Source: Volvox africanus (taxonomy: Eukaryota; Chlorophyta; Chlorophyceae; Chlamydomonadales; Volvocaceae). Taken from it: a stretch of DNA of 64,000 nucleotides. Numbering within the stretch: position 1 is the stretch's first letter; every line of letters begins with the position of its first letter. The stretch is taken from assembly GCA_030268105.1 (NCBI GenBank), contig BSDZ01000025.1:1836547-1900546 (forward strand). The letters are read 5' to 3'. Both the position numbers and the translations under genes were made by a program. Shown piece after piece: positions 1-10,630 of this stretch. The notes below the pieces were generated by a model. That model ran no database searches and was not told where the DNA came from. It saw only the letters and a list, made by a program, of their open reading frames with translations.

Positions 1-1102
1 GGAAGCAGGTAGAACTCATACCACACACACTTGACTTTCATTTAGCATTGCTGCTGTTTAATAGGTAGGATGGGATACATGCTGGCATGGCCATGCATGC
101 ATGCAGGCCGTGGCAGATGTTGTATCCCTCTTCGCTGCTCATGCACTTATCTGCACGTCTTAACGTTAAGTGCCACGTGCCGAATGCTCACAAGACAGAC
201 CAAAACATCCAGACGCGATATCAGGGGCAGCGGAAGTCTTCAGGAGCGAAAAGGCTACCACTTACAGTCAAAAAGGTGCGATGCAGTGTGTGTGAGTGTG
301 TGTTTGGCTATCAGAACCGACACCAGGCGATCATCATCTAACCGGTTCTCAATGCTCAGGCTTGGCTCGGGCCAATCACAGTGTAATATAGTTCAGTATG
401 ATAATATTGACGATAATCCGATAAGAGTTCGGTAAAAGCGTATGCTATCTGGCCGTTCTCGCAGGTAATCTTCTTGTGATACCAATACACGGTACATATC
501 ACACCAGATCGTCCATCCACAAGTGTGATAAGCCCTAGCAGACGTATCAACGATATTCTATTTGCATTCAGTATATTTATCATACACAAGCCTTCCCGGC
601 ATTTGTTCAATGTGAATGGCCAAGTATCAATGAATGGCCAAGTATCAATGAATGGCCAACTAACCACTGTGGTTATAGCACTTCTCACACCTATGTGTCG
701 ATCATGCCAGCATGGAAGTAATGGTATAACCAAACAGTAAATAATAGTACTTAACATGTCATGCCATTTTAATGCTCGTCAACTATGTTTGCCGGCTGGA
801 TCCAAACATTTGTTAGTTGGCGCATTAATGATGCAGCTGGCAACGCAAGACAAGGAATCCCAATTGCATGGATTCCACAATGCATAACTAGCGAAATATA
901 TACAGATGTATTTATTGACAGCATTGCATATTTTACGTGTGCTTATCACCTTGTTAGGTCGCAGCAACCAACACATTGATGATAATCAATCCGTAATACA
1001 ACAGCAGCCATCACCAGGTGTTTGTGGCTAGGGTGCAGAGTAAAACTGTGTCTGGAAGGCCAGTTGCTTACCATTGTAGGCCCCCTGCCTCAGAGATCCA
1101 TT

Positions 1103-1320
1103 GCGTGATTGCGTGATTGTGTGATTGCGTGATTGCGTGATTGCGTGATTGCGAGATTGCGTGATTGCGTGATTGCGTAATTGCGTTGTTGCGTTGTTGC
1201 GTTGTTGCGTGAGTGCGTTGTTGCGTTGTTGCGTTGTTGTGTTGTTGCGTTGCTGTGTTGTTGCGTTGTTGCGTTGTTGTGTTGTTGCGTTGCTGTGTTG
1301 TTGCGTTGTTGCGTTGTTGC
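1103..1320 (+). repeat. Octamer minisatellite, unit 1
   Basis: 218 bp, about 27 copies of an 8-bp unit. The left part is mainly GCGTGATT with GTGTGATT and GCGAGATT variants. The right part is mainly GCGTTGTT with GTGTTGTT, GCGTTGCT and one GCGTGAGT. Because 8 bp gives 24 bp in codons, all frames stay open and produce artificial Asn/Thr/Gln-rich or Cys/Val/Leu-rich ORFs. Confidence 0.95.
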
Positions 1321-1375
1321 GTGCGTGAGTCCGTATGTGGTTGTGGTGCGGCCCTTTACGCCCTCGTCGTCGTTG

Positions 1376-1446
1376 GCACCAGTGGTATAGTGGTAGCATA
1401 GGTCCTTGCCACGGACCAGACCCGAGTTCGATTTTCGGCTGGTGCA
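1376..1446 (+). tRNA. tRNA-Gly(GCC)-like sequence, copy 1 (53:61 = G:T)
   Basis: 71 nt with a perfect 7-bp acceptor stem (GCACCAG/CTGGTGC), a D arm with the A-box motif TGGTATAGTGG, a perfect 5-bp anticodon stem (GGTCC/GGACC) around the loop TTGCCAC (anticodon GCC), a T loop TTCGATT and discriminator A. It resembles plant-type tRNA-Gly(GCC). The T-stem pair 53:61 is G:T instead of G:C, so the B box lacks its final C. The same change creates TTTT at nt 59-62. No T-run of four or more follows for about 1.1 kb. It may be a pseudogene; the cloverleaf is otherwise intact. Confidence 0.85.
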
Positions 1447-1890
1447 TCAGACCGCCAGGAACGCAGTCTGCCTGGGAGAGAGACCTATCCAAGACCTATC
1501 TGTAGGGACGCTGCAAGGGAGCTGGAATATATTCGCACACCTACACCCTATTCGTGATACAGCCTGCACGGAACTCCAGTGCACCTGTCGGCAAAACTGA
1601 GAGCAAGAACCCAGTGTGCTGTGGGTTGTGGGGTGTGGGATGGAGCTTGTGTGAGACAGGGAGACACTGCTGCATAGTAGAAATACTGGGCAGGGGGACT
1701 TATTGCTGGTCAATAGCTACTATAAAGGTGAGCGGGAAAACATATTGATTGGAGTTGAGGAAAGGGCCATCAATGGTGGCTTATTACACTCCTCAACCTT
1801 GTGTAGAAAGGTCAACACCTGTCCATACCTTTGGTGAGGCATTTAACAGCAGCAACCTACAGATGGAAGCAGGTAGAACTCATACCGGAC

Positions 1891-1917
1891 ATCTGCCACG
1901 CACAGGCCGTGGCAGAT
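1891..1917. repeat. Foldback hairpin unique to unit 2
   Basis: ATCTGCCACG (1891-1900) is the exact reverse complement of CGTGGCAGAT (1908-1917), with a 7-nt loop. The right arm is ordinary unit sequence. The left arm occurs only in unit 2, where it replaces about 90 bp, as expected for a templated (foldback) repair event. Confidence 0.85.
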
Positions 1918-2901
1918 CTTGTATCCCTCTTCGCTGCTCATGCACTTATCTGCACGTCTTAACGTTAAGTGCCACGTGCCGAATGCTCACAAGACAGACC
2001 AAAACATCCAGACGCGATATCAGGGGCAGCGGAAGTCTTCAGGAGCGAAAAGGCTACCACTTACAGTCAAAAAGGTGCGATGCAGTGTGTGTGAGTGTGT
2101 GTTTGGCTATCAGAACCGACACCAGGCGATCATCATCTAACCGGCTCTCAATGCTCAGGCTTGGCTCGGGCCAATCACAGTGTAATATAGTTCAGTATGA
2201 TAATATTGACGATAATCCGATAAGAGTTCGGTAAAAGCGTATGCTATCTGGCCGTTCTCGCAGGTAATCTTCTTGTGATACCAATACACGGTACATATCA
2301 CACCAGATCGTCCATCCACAAGTGTGATAAGCCCTAGCAGACGTATCAACGATATTCTATTCACATGCAGTATATTTATCATACACAAGCCTTCCCGGCA
2401 TTTGTTCAATGTGAATGGCCAAGTATCAATGAATGGCCAAGTATCAATGAATGGCCAACTAACCACTGTGGTTATAGCACTTCTCACACCTATGTGTCGA
2501 TCATGCCAGCATGGAAGTAATGGTATAACCAAACAGTAAATAATAGTACTTAACATGTCATGCCATTTTAATGCTCGTCAACTACGTTTGCCGGCTGGAT
2601 CCAAACATTTGTTAGTTGGCGCATTAATGATGCAACTGGCAACGCAAGACAAGGAATCCCAATTGCATGGATTCCACAATGCATAACTAGCGAAATATAT
2701 ACAGATATATTTATTGACAGCATTGCATATTTTACGTGTGCTTATCACCTTGTGAGGTCGCAGCAACCAACACATTGATGATAATCAATCCGTAATACAA
2801 CAGCAGCCATCACCAGGTGTTGGTGGCTAGGGTGCAGAGTAAAACTGTGTCTGGAAGGCCAGTTGCCTACCATTGTAGGCCCCCTGCCTCGGAGATCCAT
2901 T

Positions 2902-3039
2902 GCGTGATTGCATGATTGCGTGATTGTGTAATTGCGTTGTTGCGTGATTGCGTGATTGCGTGATTGCCTGATTCCGTGATTGCGTGATTGCCTGATTGCG
3001 TTGTTGCGTTGCTGTGTTGTTGCGTTGTTGCGTTGTTGC
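2902..3039 (+). repeat. Octamer minisatellite, unit 2
   Basis: 138 bp, about 17 octamers, the shortest array. Contains otherwise rare GCCTGATT and CCGTGATT variants. Confidence 0.93.
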
Positions 3040-3094
3040 GTGCATGAGTCCGTATGTGGTTGTGCTGCGGCCCTTTACGCCCTCGTCGTCGTTG

Positions 3095-3165
3095 GCACCA
3101 GTGGTATAGTGGTAGCATAGGTCCTTGCCACGGACCAGACCCGAATTCGATTCTCGGCTGGTGCA
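3095..3165 (+). tRNA. tRNA-Gly(GCC)-like sequence, copy 2 (53:61 = A:C)
   Basis: Same as copy 1 except for the T stem: position 53 is A and 61 is C, giving a mismatch, and there is no internal TTTT. Keeps C61 but loses G53. Shared only with copy 5. Confidence 0.85.
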
Positions 3166-4670
3166 TCAGACCGTCAGGAACGCAGTCTGCCTCGGAGGCC
3201 TATCTGTAGGGACGCTGCAAGGGAGCTGGAATATATTCGCACACCTACACCCTATTCGTGATCCAGCCTGCACGGAACTCCAGTGCACCTGTCGGCAAAA
3301 CTGAGAGCAGGAACCCAGTGTGCTGTGGGTTGTGGGGTGTGGGATGGAGCTTGTGTGAGACAGGGAGACACTGCTGCATAGTAGAAATACTGGGCAGGGG
3401 GACTTATTGCTGGTCAATAGCTACTATAAAGGTGAGCGGGAAAACATGTTGATTGGAGTTGAGGAAAGGGCCATCAATGGTGGCTTATTACACTCCTCAA
3501 CCTTGTGTAGAAAGGTCAACACCTGTCCATACCTTTGGTGAGGCATTTAACAGCAGCAACCTACAGATGGAAGCAGGTAGAACTCATACCACACACACTT
3601 GACTTTCATTTAGCATTGCTGCTGTTTAATAGGTAGGATGGGATACATGCTGGCATGGCCATGCATGCATGCAGGCCGTGGCAGATGTTGTATCCCTCTT
3701 CGCTGCTCATGCACTTATCTGCACGTCTTAACGTTAAGTGCCACGTGCCGAATGCTCACAAGACAGACCAAAACATCCAGACGCGATATCAGGGGCAGCG
3801 GAAGTCTTCAGGAGCGAAAAGGCTACCACTTACAGTCAAAAAGGTGCGATGCAGTGTGTGTGAGTGTGTGTTTGGCTATCAGAACCGACACCAGGCGATC
3901 ATCATCTAACCGGTTCTCAATGCTCAGGCTTGGCTCGGGCCAATCACAGTGTAATATAGTTCAGTATGATAATATTGACGATAATCCGATAAGAGTTCGG
4001 TAAAAGCGTATGCTATCTGGCCGTTCTCGCAGGTAATCTTCTTGTGATACCAATACACGGTACATATCACACCAGATCGTCCATCCACAAGTGTGATAAG
4101 CCCTAGCAGACGTATCAACGATATTCTATTTGCATTCAGTATATTTATCATACACAAGCCTTCCCGGCATTTGTTCAATGTGAATGGCCAAGTATCAATG
4201 AATGGCCAAGTATCAATGAATGGCCAACTAACCACTGTGGTTATAGCACTTCTCACACCTATGTGTCGATCATGCCAGCATGGAAGTAATGGTATAACCA
4301 AACAGTAAATAATAGTACTTAACATGTCATGCCATTTTAATGCTCGTCAACTATGTTTGCCGGCTGGATCCAAACATTTGTTAGTTGGCGCATTAATGAT
4401 GCAGCTGGCAACGCAAGACAAGGAATCCCAATTGCATGGATTCCACAATGCATAACTAGCGAAATATATACAGATGTATTTATTGACAGCATTGCATATT
4501 TTACGTGTGCTTATCACCTTGTTAGGTCGCAGCAACCAACACATTGATGATAATCAATCCGTAATACAACAGCAGCCATCACCAGGTGTTTGTGGCTAGG
4601 GTGCAGAGTAAAACTGTGTCTGGAAGGCCAGTTGCTTACCATTGTAGGCCCCCTGCCTCAGAGATCCATT

Positions 4671-4888
4671 GCGTGATTGCGTGATTGTGTGATTGCGTGA
4701 TTGCGTGATTGCGTGATTGCGAGATTGCGTGATTGCGTGATTGCGTAATTGCGTTGTTGCGTTGTTGCGTTGTTGCGTGAGTGCGTTGTTGCGTTGTTGC
4801 GTTGTTGTGTTGTTGCGTTGCTGTGTTGTTGCGTTGTTGCGTTGTTGTGTTGTTGCGTTGCTGTGTTGTTGCGTTGTTGCGTTGTTGC
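4671..4888 (+). repeat. Octamer minisatellite, unit 3
   Basis: 218 bp, about 27 octamers, same variant order as unit 1. Confidence 0.95.
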
Positions 4889-4943
4889 GTGCGTGAGTCC
4901 GTATGTGGTTGTGGTGCGGCCCTTTACGCCCTCGTCGTCGTTG

Positions 4944-5014
4944 GCACCAGTGGTATAGTGGTAGCATAGGTCCTTGCCACGGACCAGACCCGAGTTCGAT
5001 TTTCGGCTGGTGCA
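4944..5014 (+). tRNA. tRNA-Gly(GCC)-like sequence, copy 3 (G:T)
   Basis: Identical to copy 1, with G53:T61 and internal TTTT. Confidence 0.85.
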
Positions 5015-6534
5015 TCAGACCGCCAGGAACGCAGTCTGCCTGGGAGAGAGACCTATCCAAGACCTATCTGTAGGGACGCTGCAAGGGAGCTGGAATATAT
5101 TCGCACACCTACACCCTATTCGTGATACAGCCTGCACGGAACTCCAGTGCACCTGTCGGCAAAACTGAGAGCAAGAACCCAGTGTGCTGTGGGTTGTGGG
5201 GTGTGGGATGGAGCTTGTGTGAGACAGGGAGACACTGCTGCATAGTAGAAATACTGGGCAGGGGGACTTATTGCTGGTCAATAGCTACTATAAAGGTGAG
5301 CGGGAAAACATGTTGATTGGAGTTGAGGAAAGGGCCATCAATGGTGGCTTATTACACTCCTCAACCTTGTGTAGAAAGGTCAACACCTGTCCATACCTTT
5401 GGTGAGGCATTTAACAGCAGCAACCTACAGATGGGAGCAGGTAGAACTCATACCACACACACTTGACTTTCATTTAGCATTGCTGCTGTTTAATAGGTAG
5501 GATGGGATACATGCTGGCATGGCCATGCATGCATGCAGGCCGTGGCAGATGTTGTATCCCTCTTCGCTGCTCATGCACTTATCTGCACGTCTTAACGTTA
5601 AGTGCCACGTGCCGAATGCTCACAAGACAGACCAAAACATCCAGACGCGATATCAGGGGCAGCGGAAGTCTTCAGGAGCGAAAAGGCTACCACTTACAGT
5701 CAAAAAGGTGCGATGCAGTGTGTGTGAGTGTGTGTTTGGCTATCAGAACCGACACCAGGCGATCATCATCTAACCGGCTCTCAATGCTCAGGCTTGGCTC
5801 GGGCCAATCACAGTGTAATATAGTTCAGTATGATAATATTGACGATAATCCGATAAGAGTTCGGTAAAAGCGTATGCTATCTGGCCGTTCTCGCAGGTAA
5901 TCTTCTTGTGATACCAATACACGGTACATATCACACCAGATCGTCCATCCACAAGTGTGATAAGCCCTAGCAGACGTATCAATGATATTCTATTTGCATT
6001 CAGTATATTTATCATACACAAGCCTTCCCGGCATTTGTTCAATGTGAATGGCCAAGTATCAATGAATGGCCAAGTATCAATGAATGGCCAACTAACCACT
6101 GTGGTTATAGCACTTCTCACACCTATGTGTCGATCATGCCAGCATGGAAGTAATGGTATAACCAAACAGTAAATAATAGTACTTAACATGTCATGCCATT
6201 TTAATGCTCGTCAACTATGTTTGCCGGCTGGATCCAAACATTTGTTAGTTGGCGCATTAATGATGCAGCTGGCAACGCAAGACAAGGAATCCCAATTGCA
6301 TGGATTCCACAATGCATAACTAGCGAAATATATACAGATGTATTTATTGACAGCATTGCATATTTTACGTGTGCTTATCACCTTGTTAGGTCGCAGCAAC
6401 CAACACATTGATGATAATTAATCCGTAATACAACAGCAGCCATCACCAGGTGTTGGTGGCTAGGGTGCAGAGTAAAACTGTGTCTGGAAGGCCAGTTGCC
6501 TACCATTGTAGGCCCCCTGCCTCAGAGATCCATT

Positions 6535-6760
6535 GCGTGATTGCGTGATTGCGTGATTGTGTGATTGCGTGATTGCGTGATTGCGAGATTGCGAGATTGC
6601 GAGATTGCGTGATTGCGTGATTGCGTGATTGCGTAATTGCGTTGTTGCGTTGTTGCGTTGTTGCGTTGTTGCGTTGCTGTGTTGTTGCGTTGCTGTGTTG
6701 TTGCGTTGTTGCGTTGTTGTGTTGTTGCGTTGCTGTGTTGTTGCGTTGTTGCGTTGTTGC
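6535..6760 (+). repeat. Octamer minisatellite, unit 4
   Basis: 226 bp, about 28 octamers, with three consecutive GCGAGATT copies shared with unit 5. Confidence 0.95.
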
Positions 6761-6815
6761 GTGCGTGAGTCCGTATGTGGTTGTGGTGTGGCCCTTTACG
6801 CCCTCGTCGTCGTTG

Positions 6816-6886
6816 GCACCAGTGGTATAGTGGTAGCATAGGTCCTTGCCACGGACCAGACCCGAGTTCGATTTTCGGCTGGTGCA
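6816..6886 (+). tRNA. tRNA-Gly(GCC)-like sequence, copy 4 (G:T)
   Basis: Identical to copy 1. Confidence 0.85.
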
Positions 6887-8406
6887 TCAGACCGCCAGGA
6901 ACGCAGTCTGCCTGGGAGAGAGACCTATCCAAGACCTATCTGTAGGGACGCTGCAAGGGAGCTGGAATATATTCGCACACCTACACCCTATTCGTGATCC
7001 AGCCTGCACGGAACTCCAGTGCACCTGTCGGCAAAACTGAGAGCAGGAACCCAGTGTGCTGTGGGTTGTGGGGTGTGGGATGGAGCTTGTGTGAGACAGG
7101 GAGACACTGCTGCATAGTAGAAATACTGGGCAGGGGGACTTATTGCTGGTCAATAGCTACTATAAAGGTGAGCGGGAAAACATGTTGATTGGAGTTGAGG
7201 AAAGGGCCATCAATGGTGGCTTATTACACTCCTCAACCTTGTGTAGAAAGGTCAACACCTGTCCATACCTTTGGTGAGGCATTTAACAGCAGCAACCTAC
7301 AGATGGAAGCAGGTAGAACTCATACCACACACACTTGACTTTCATTTAGCATTGCTGCTGTTTAATAGGTAGGATGGGATACATGCTGGCATGGCCATGC
7401 ATGCATGCAGGCCGTGGCAGATGTTGTATCCCTCTTCGCTGCTCATGCACTTATCTGCACGTCTTAACGTTAAGTGCCACGTGCCGAATGCTCACAAGAC
7501 AGACCAAAACATCCAGACGCGATATCAGGGGCAGCGGAAGTCTTCAGGAGCGAAAAGGCTACCACTTACAGTCAAAAAGGTGCGATGCAGTGTGTGTGAG
7601 TGTGTGTTTGGCTATCAGAACCGACACCAGGCGATCATCATCTAACCGGCTCTCAATGCTCAGGCTTGGCTCGGGCCAATCACAGTGTAATATAGTTCAG
7701 TATGATAATATTGACGATAATCCGATAAGAGTTCGGTAAAAGCGTATGCTATCTGGCCGTTCTCGCAGGTAATCTTCTTGTGATACCAATACACGGTACA
7801 TATCACACCAGATCGTCCATCCACAAGTGTGATAAGCCCTAGCAGACGTATCAACGATATTCTATTTGCATGCAGTATATTTATCATACACAAGCCTTCC
7901 CGGCATTTGTTCAATGTGAATGGCCAAGTATCAATGAATGGCCAAGTATCAATGAATGGCCAACTAACCACTGTGGTTATAGCACTTCTCACACCTATGT
8001 GTCGATCATGCCAGCATGGAAGTAATGGTATAACCAAACAGTAAATAATAGTACTTAACATGTCATGCCATTTTAATGCTCGTCAACTATGTTTGCCGGC
8101 TGGATCCAAACATTTGTTAGTTGGCGCATTAATGATGCAGCTGGCAACGCAAGACAAGGAATCCCAATTGCATGGATTCCACAATGCATAACTAGCGAAA
8201 TATATACAGATGTATTTATTGACAGCATTGCATATTTTACGTGTGCTTATCACCTTGTTAGGTCGCAGCAACCAACACATTGATGATAATTAATCCGTAA
8301 TACAACAGCAGCCATCACCAGGTGTTGGTGGCTAGGGTGCAGAGTAAAACTGTGTCTGGAAGGCCAGTTGCCTACCATTGTAGGCCCCCTGCCTCAGAGA
8401 TCCATT

Positions 8407-8632
8407 GCGTGATTGCGTGATTGCGTGATTGTGTGATTGCGTGATTGCGTGATTGCGAGATTGCGAGATTGCGAGATTGCGTGATTGCGTGATTGCGTGA
8501 TTGCGTAATTGCGTTGTTGCGTTGTTGCGTTGTTGCGTTGTTGCGTTGCTGTGTTGTTGCGTTGCTGTGTTGTTGCGTTGTTGCGTTGTTGTGTTGTTGC
8601 GTTGCTGTGTTGTTGCGTTGTTGCGTTGTTGC
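8407..8632 (+). repeat. Octamer minisatellite, unit 5
   Basis: 226 bp, about 28 octamers, same variant order as unit 4. Confidence 0.95.
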
Positions 8633-8687
8633 GTGCGTGAGTCCGTATGTGGTTGTGGTGCGGCCCTTTACGCCCTCGTCGTCGTTG

Positions 8688-8758
8688 GCACCAGTGGTAT
8701 AGTGGTAGCATAGGTCCTTGCCACGGACCAGACCCGAATTCGATTCTCGGCTGGTGCA
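8688..8758 (+). tRNA. tRNA-Gly(GCC)-like sequence, copy 5 (53:61 = A:C)
   Basis: Same T-stem state as copy 2: A53 with C61, no internal TTTT. Confidence 0.85.
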
Positions 8759-10286
8759 TCAGACCGCCAGGAACGCAGTCTGCCTGGGAGAGAGACCTAT
8801 CCAAGACCTATCTGTAGGGACGCTGCAAGGGAGCTGGAATATATTCGCACACCTACACCCTATTCGTGATACAGCCTGCACGGAACTCCAGTGCACCTGT
8901 CGGCAAAACTGAGAGCAAGAACCCAGTGTGCTGTGGGTTGTGGGGTGTGGGATGGAGCTTGTGTGAGACAGGGAGACACTGCTGCATAGTAGAAATACTG
9001 GGCAGGGGGACTTATTGCTGGTCAATAGCTACTATAAAGGTGAGCGGGAAAACATGTTGATTGGAGTTGAGGAAAGGGCCATCAATGGTGGCTTATTACA
9101 CTCCTCAACCTTGTGTAGAAAGGTCAACACCTGTCCATACCTTTGGTGAGGCATTTAACAGCAGCAACCTACAGATGGGAGCAGGTAGAACTCATACCAC
9201 ACACACTTGACTTTCATTTAGCATTGCTGCTGTTTAATAGGTAGGATGGGATACATGCTGGCATGGCCATGCATGCATGCAGGCCGTGGCAGATGTTGTA
9301 TCCCTCTTCGCTGCTCATGCACTTATCTGCACGTCTTAACGTTAAGTGCCACGTGCCGAATGCTCACAAGACAGACCAAAACATCCAGACGCGATATCAG
9401 GGGCAGCGGAAGTCTTCAGGAGTGAAAAGGCTACCACTTACAGTCAAAAAGGTGCGATGCAGTGTGTGTGTGTGTGTGTGTGTGTGTTTGGCTATCAGAA
9501 CCGACACCAGGCGATCATCATCTAACCGGCTCTCAATGCTCAGGCTTGGCTCGGGCCAATCACAGTGTAATATAGTTCAGTATGATAATATTGACGATAA
9601 TCCGATAAGAGCTCGGTAAAAGCGTATGCTATCCGGCCGTTCTCGCAGGTAATCTTCTTGTGATACCAATACACGGTACATATCACACCAGATCGTCCAT
9701 CCACAAGTGTGATAAGCCCTAGCAGACGTATCAACGATATTCTATTCGCATGCAGTATATTTATCATACACAAGCCTTCCCGGCATTTGTTCAATGTGAA
9801 TGGCCAAGTATCAATGAATGGCCAAGTATCAATGAATGGCCAACTAACCACTGTGGTTATAGCACTTCTCACACCTATGTGTCGATCATGCCAGCATGGA
9901 AGTAATGGTATAACCAAACAGTAAATAATAGTACTTAACATGTCATGCCATTTTAATGCTCGTCAACTATGTTTGCCGGCTGGATCCAAACATTTGTTAG
10001 TTGGCGCATTAATGATGCAGCTGGCAACACAAGACAAGGAATCCCAATTGCATGGATTCCACAATGCATAACTAGCGAAATATATACAGATGTATTTATT
10101 GACAGCATTGCATATTTTACGTGTGCTTATCACCTTGTTAGGTCGCAGCAACCAACACATTGATGATAATCAATCCGTAATACAACAGCAGCCATCACCA
10201 GGTGTTGGTGGCTAGGGTGCAGAGTAAAACTGTGTCTGGAAGGCCAGTTGCCTACCATTGTAGGCCCCCTGCCTCAGAGATCCATT

Positions 10287-10504
10287 GCGTGATTGTGTGA
10301 TTGCGTGATTGCGTGATTGCGTGATTGCGAGATTGCGTGATTGCGTGATTGCGTAATTGCGTTGTTGCGTTGTTGCGTTGTTGCGTGAGTGCGTTGTTGC
10401 GTTGTTGCGTTGTTGTGTTGTTGCGTTGTTGCGTTGCTGTGTTGTTGCGTTGTTGCGTTGTTGTGTTGTTGCGTTGCTGTGTTGTTGCGTTGTTGCGTTG
10501 TTGC
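10287..10504 (+). repeat. Octamer minisatellite, unit 6
   Basis: 218 bp, about 27 octamers. Confidence 0.95.
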
Positions 10505-10559
10505 GTGCGTGAGTCCGTATGTGGTTGTGGTGCGGCCCTTTACGCCCTCGTCGTCGTTG

Positions 10560-10630
10560 GCACCAGTGGTATAGTGGTAGCATAGGTCCTTGCCACGGAC
10601 CAGACCCGAGTTCGATTTTCGGCTGGTGCA
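10560..10630 (+). tRNA. tRNA-Gly(GCC)-like sequence, copy 6 (G:T)
   Basis: Identical to copy 1. Confidence 0.85.

Larger units (their letters stand above)
1..1868 (+). repeat. Tandem unit 1 (5' end clipped by window)
   Basis: First copy of the array unit; unit starts are set here at the motif GCAGGTAGAACTC. Landmarks: nested palindromes at 153-180 (CTTAACGTTAAG at 159-170 inside GCACGT/ACGTGC arms, next to CCACGTGCC), interrupted GT run at 286-303, 18-bp direct repeats at 615-661, palindrome AACCACTGTGGTT at 662-674, octamer minisatellite at 1103-1320, tRNA-Gly-like sequence at 1376-1446, and TATAAAGG at 1721-1728. Small ORFs on both strands have no recognisable product. Nearly identical to unit 3 by eye. 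Confidence 0.95.
1869..3572 (+). repeat. Tandem unit 2 (divergent, 1704 bp)
   Basis: The most divergent unit. About 90 bp of the usual 5' segment (after AACTCATACC) is replaced by a short segment that folds back on the following sequence (1891-1917). A block of about 15 bp is missing downstream of the tRNA-like sequence, and the octamer array is the shortest in the window. GT run interrupted, at 2085-2102. Confidence 0.95.
3573..5436 (+). repeat. Tandem unit 3 (1864 bp)
   Basis: Almost identical to unit 1 at a constant offset of 3568 bp. GT run interrupted, at 3854-3871. Spacer sequence outside the listed repeats shows no gene. Confidence 0.95.
5437..7308 (+). repeat. Tandem unit 4 (1872 bp)
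   Basis: Same length as units 5 and 6. GT run interrupted, at 5718-5735. Carries GTGTGGCCC instead of GTGCGGCCC just upstream of the tRNA-like sequence. Confidence 0.95.
7309..9180 (+). repeat. Tandem unit 5 (1872 bp)
   Basis: Last unit with the interrupted GT run (7590-7607). Its octamer array matches unit 4, but its tRNA haplotype matches unit 2, showing exchange of short segments between units. Confidence 0.95.

Noticed and set aside
70..435. Plus-strand Cys-rich ORFs spanning the GT run
   Set aside because: The reading frame changes whenever the GT run changes length, so different units give different C-termini; not a conserved protein.
356..757. 133-codon minus-strand ORF present in nearly every unit
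   Set aside because: No recognisable domain or promoter. Its preservation is explained by near-identity of whole units, and it runs through the 18-bp direct repeats. A synonymous/nonsynonymous test across units would be decisive.
970..995. TTGATGATAATCAA, considered as a box C of a snoRNA
   Set aside because: The base before TGATGA is T rather than a purine, and no suitable box D with terminal stem was found nearby.
1103..1320. Possible CRISPR array
   Set aside because: Repeats are contiguous 8-mers with no spacers, and the DNA is clearly eukaryotic.
1181..1390. Cys/Val/Leu-rich plus-strand ORFs in front of the tRNA-like sequence, resembling membrane peptides
   Set aside because: Pure translation of GCGTTGTT octamers.
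1028..1492. Minus-strand ORF with Asn/Thr/Gln-rich repeats, seen in all units
   Set aside because: It is a translation of the octamer minisatellite, which has no stop in any frame. The flanks run antisense through the tRNA-like sequence, and length varies with octamer number.
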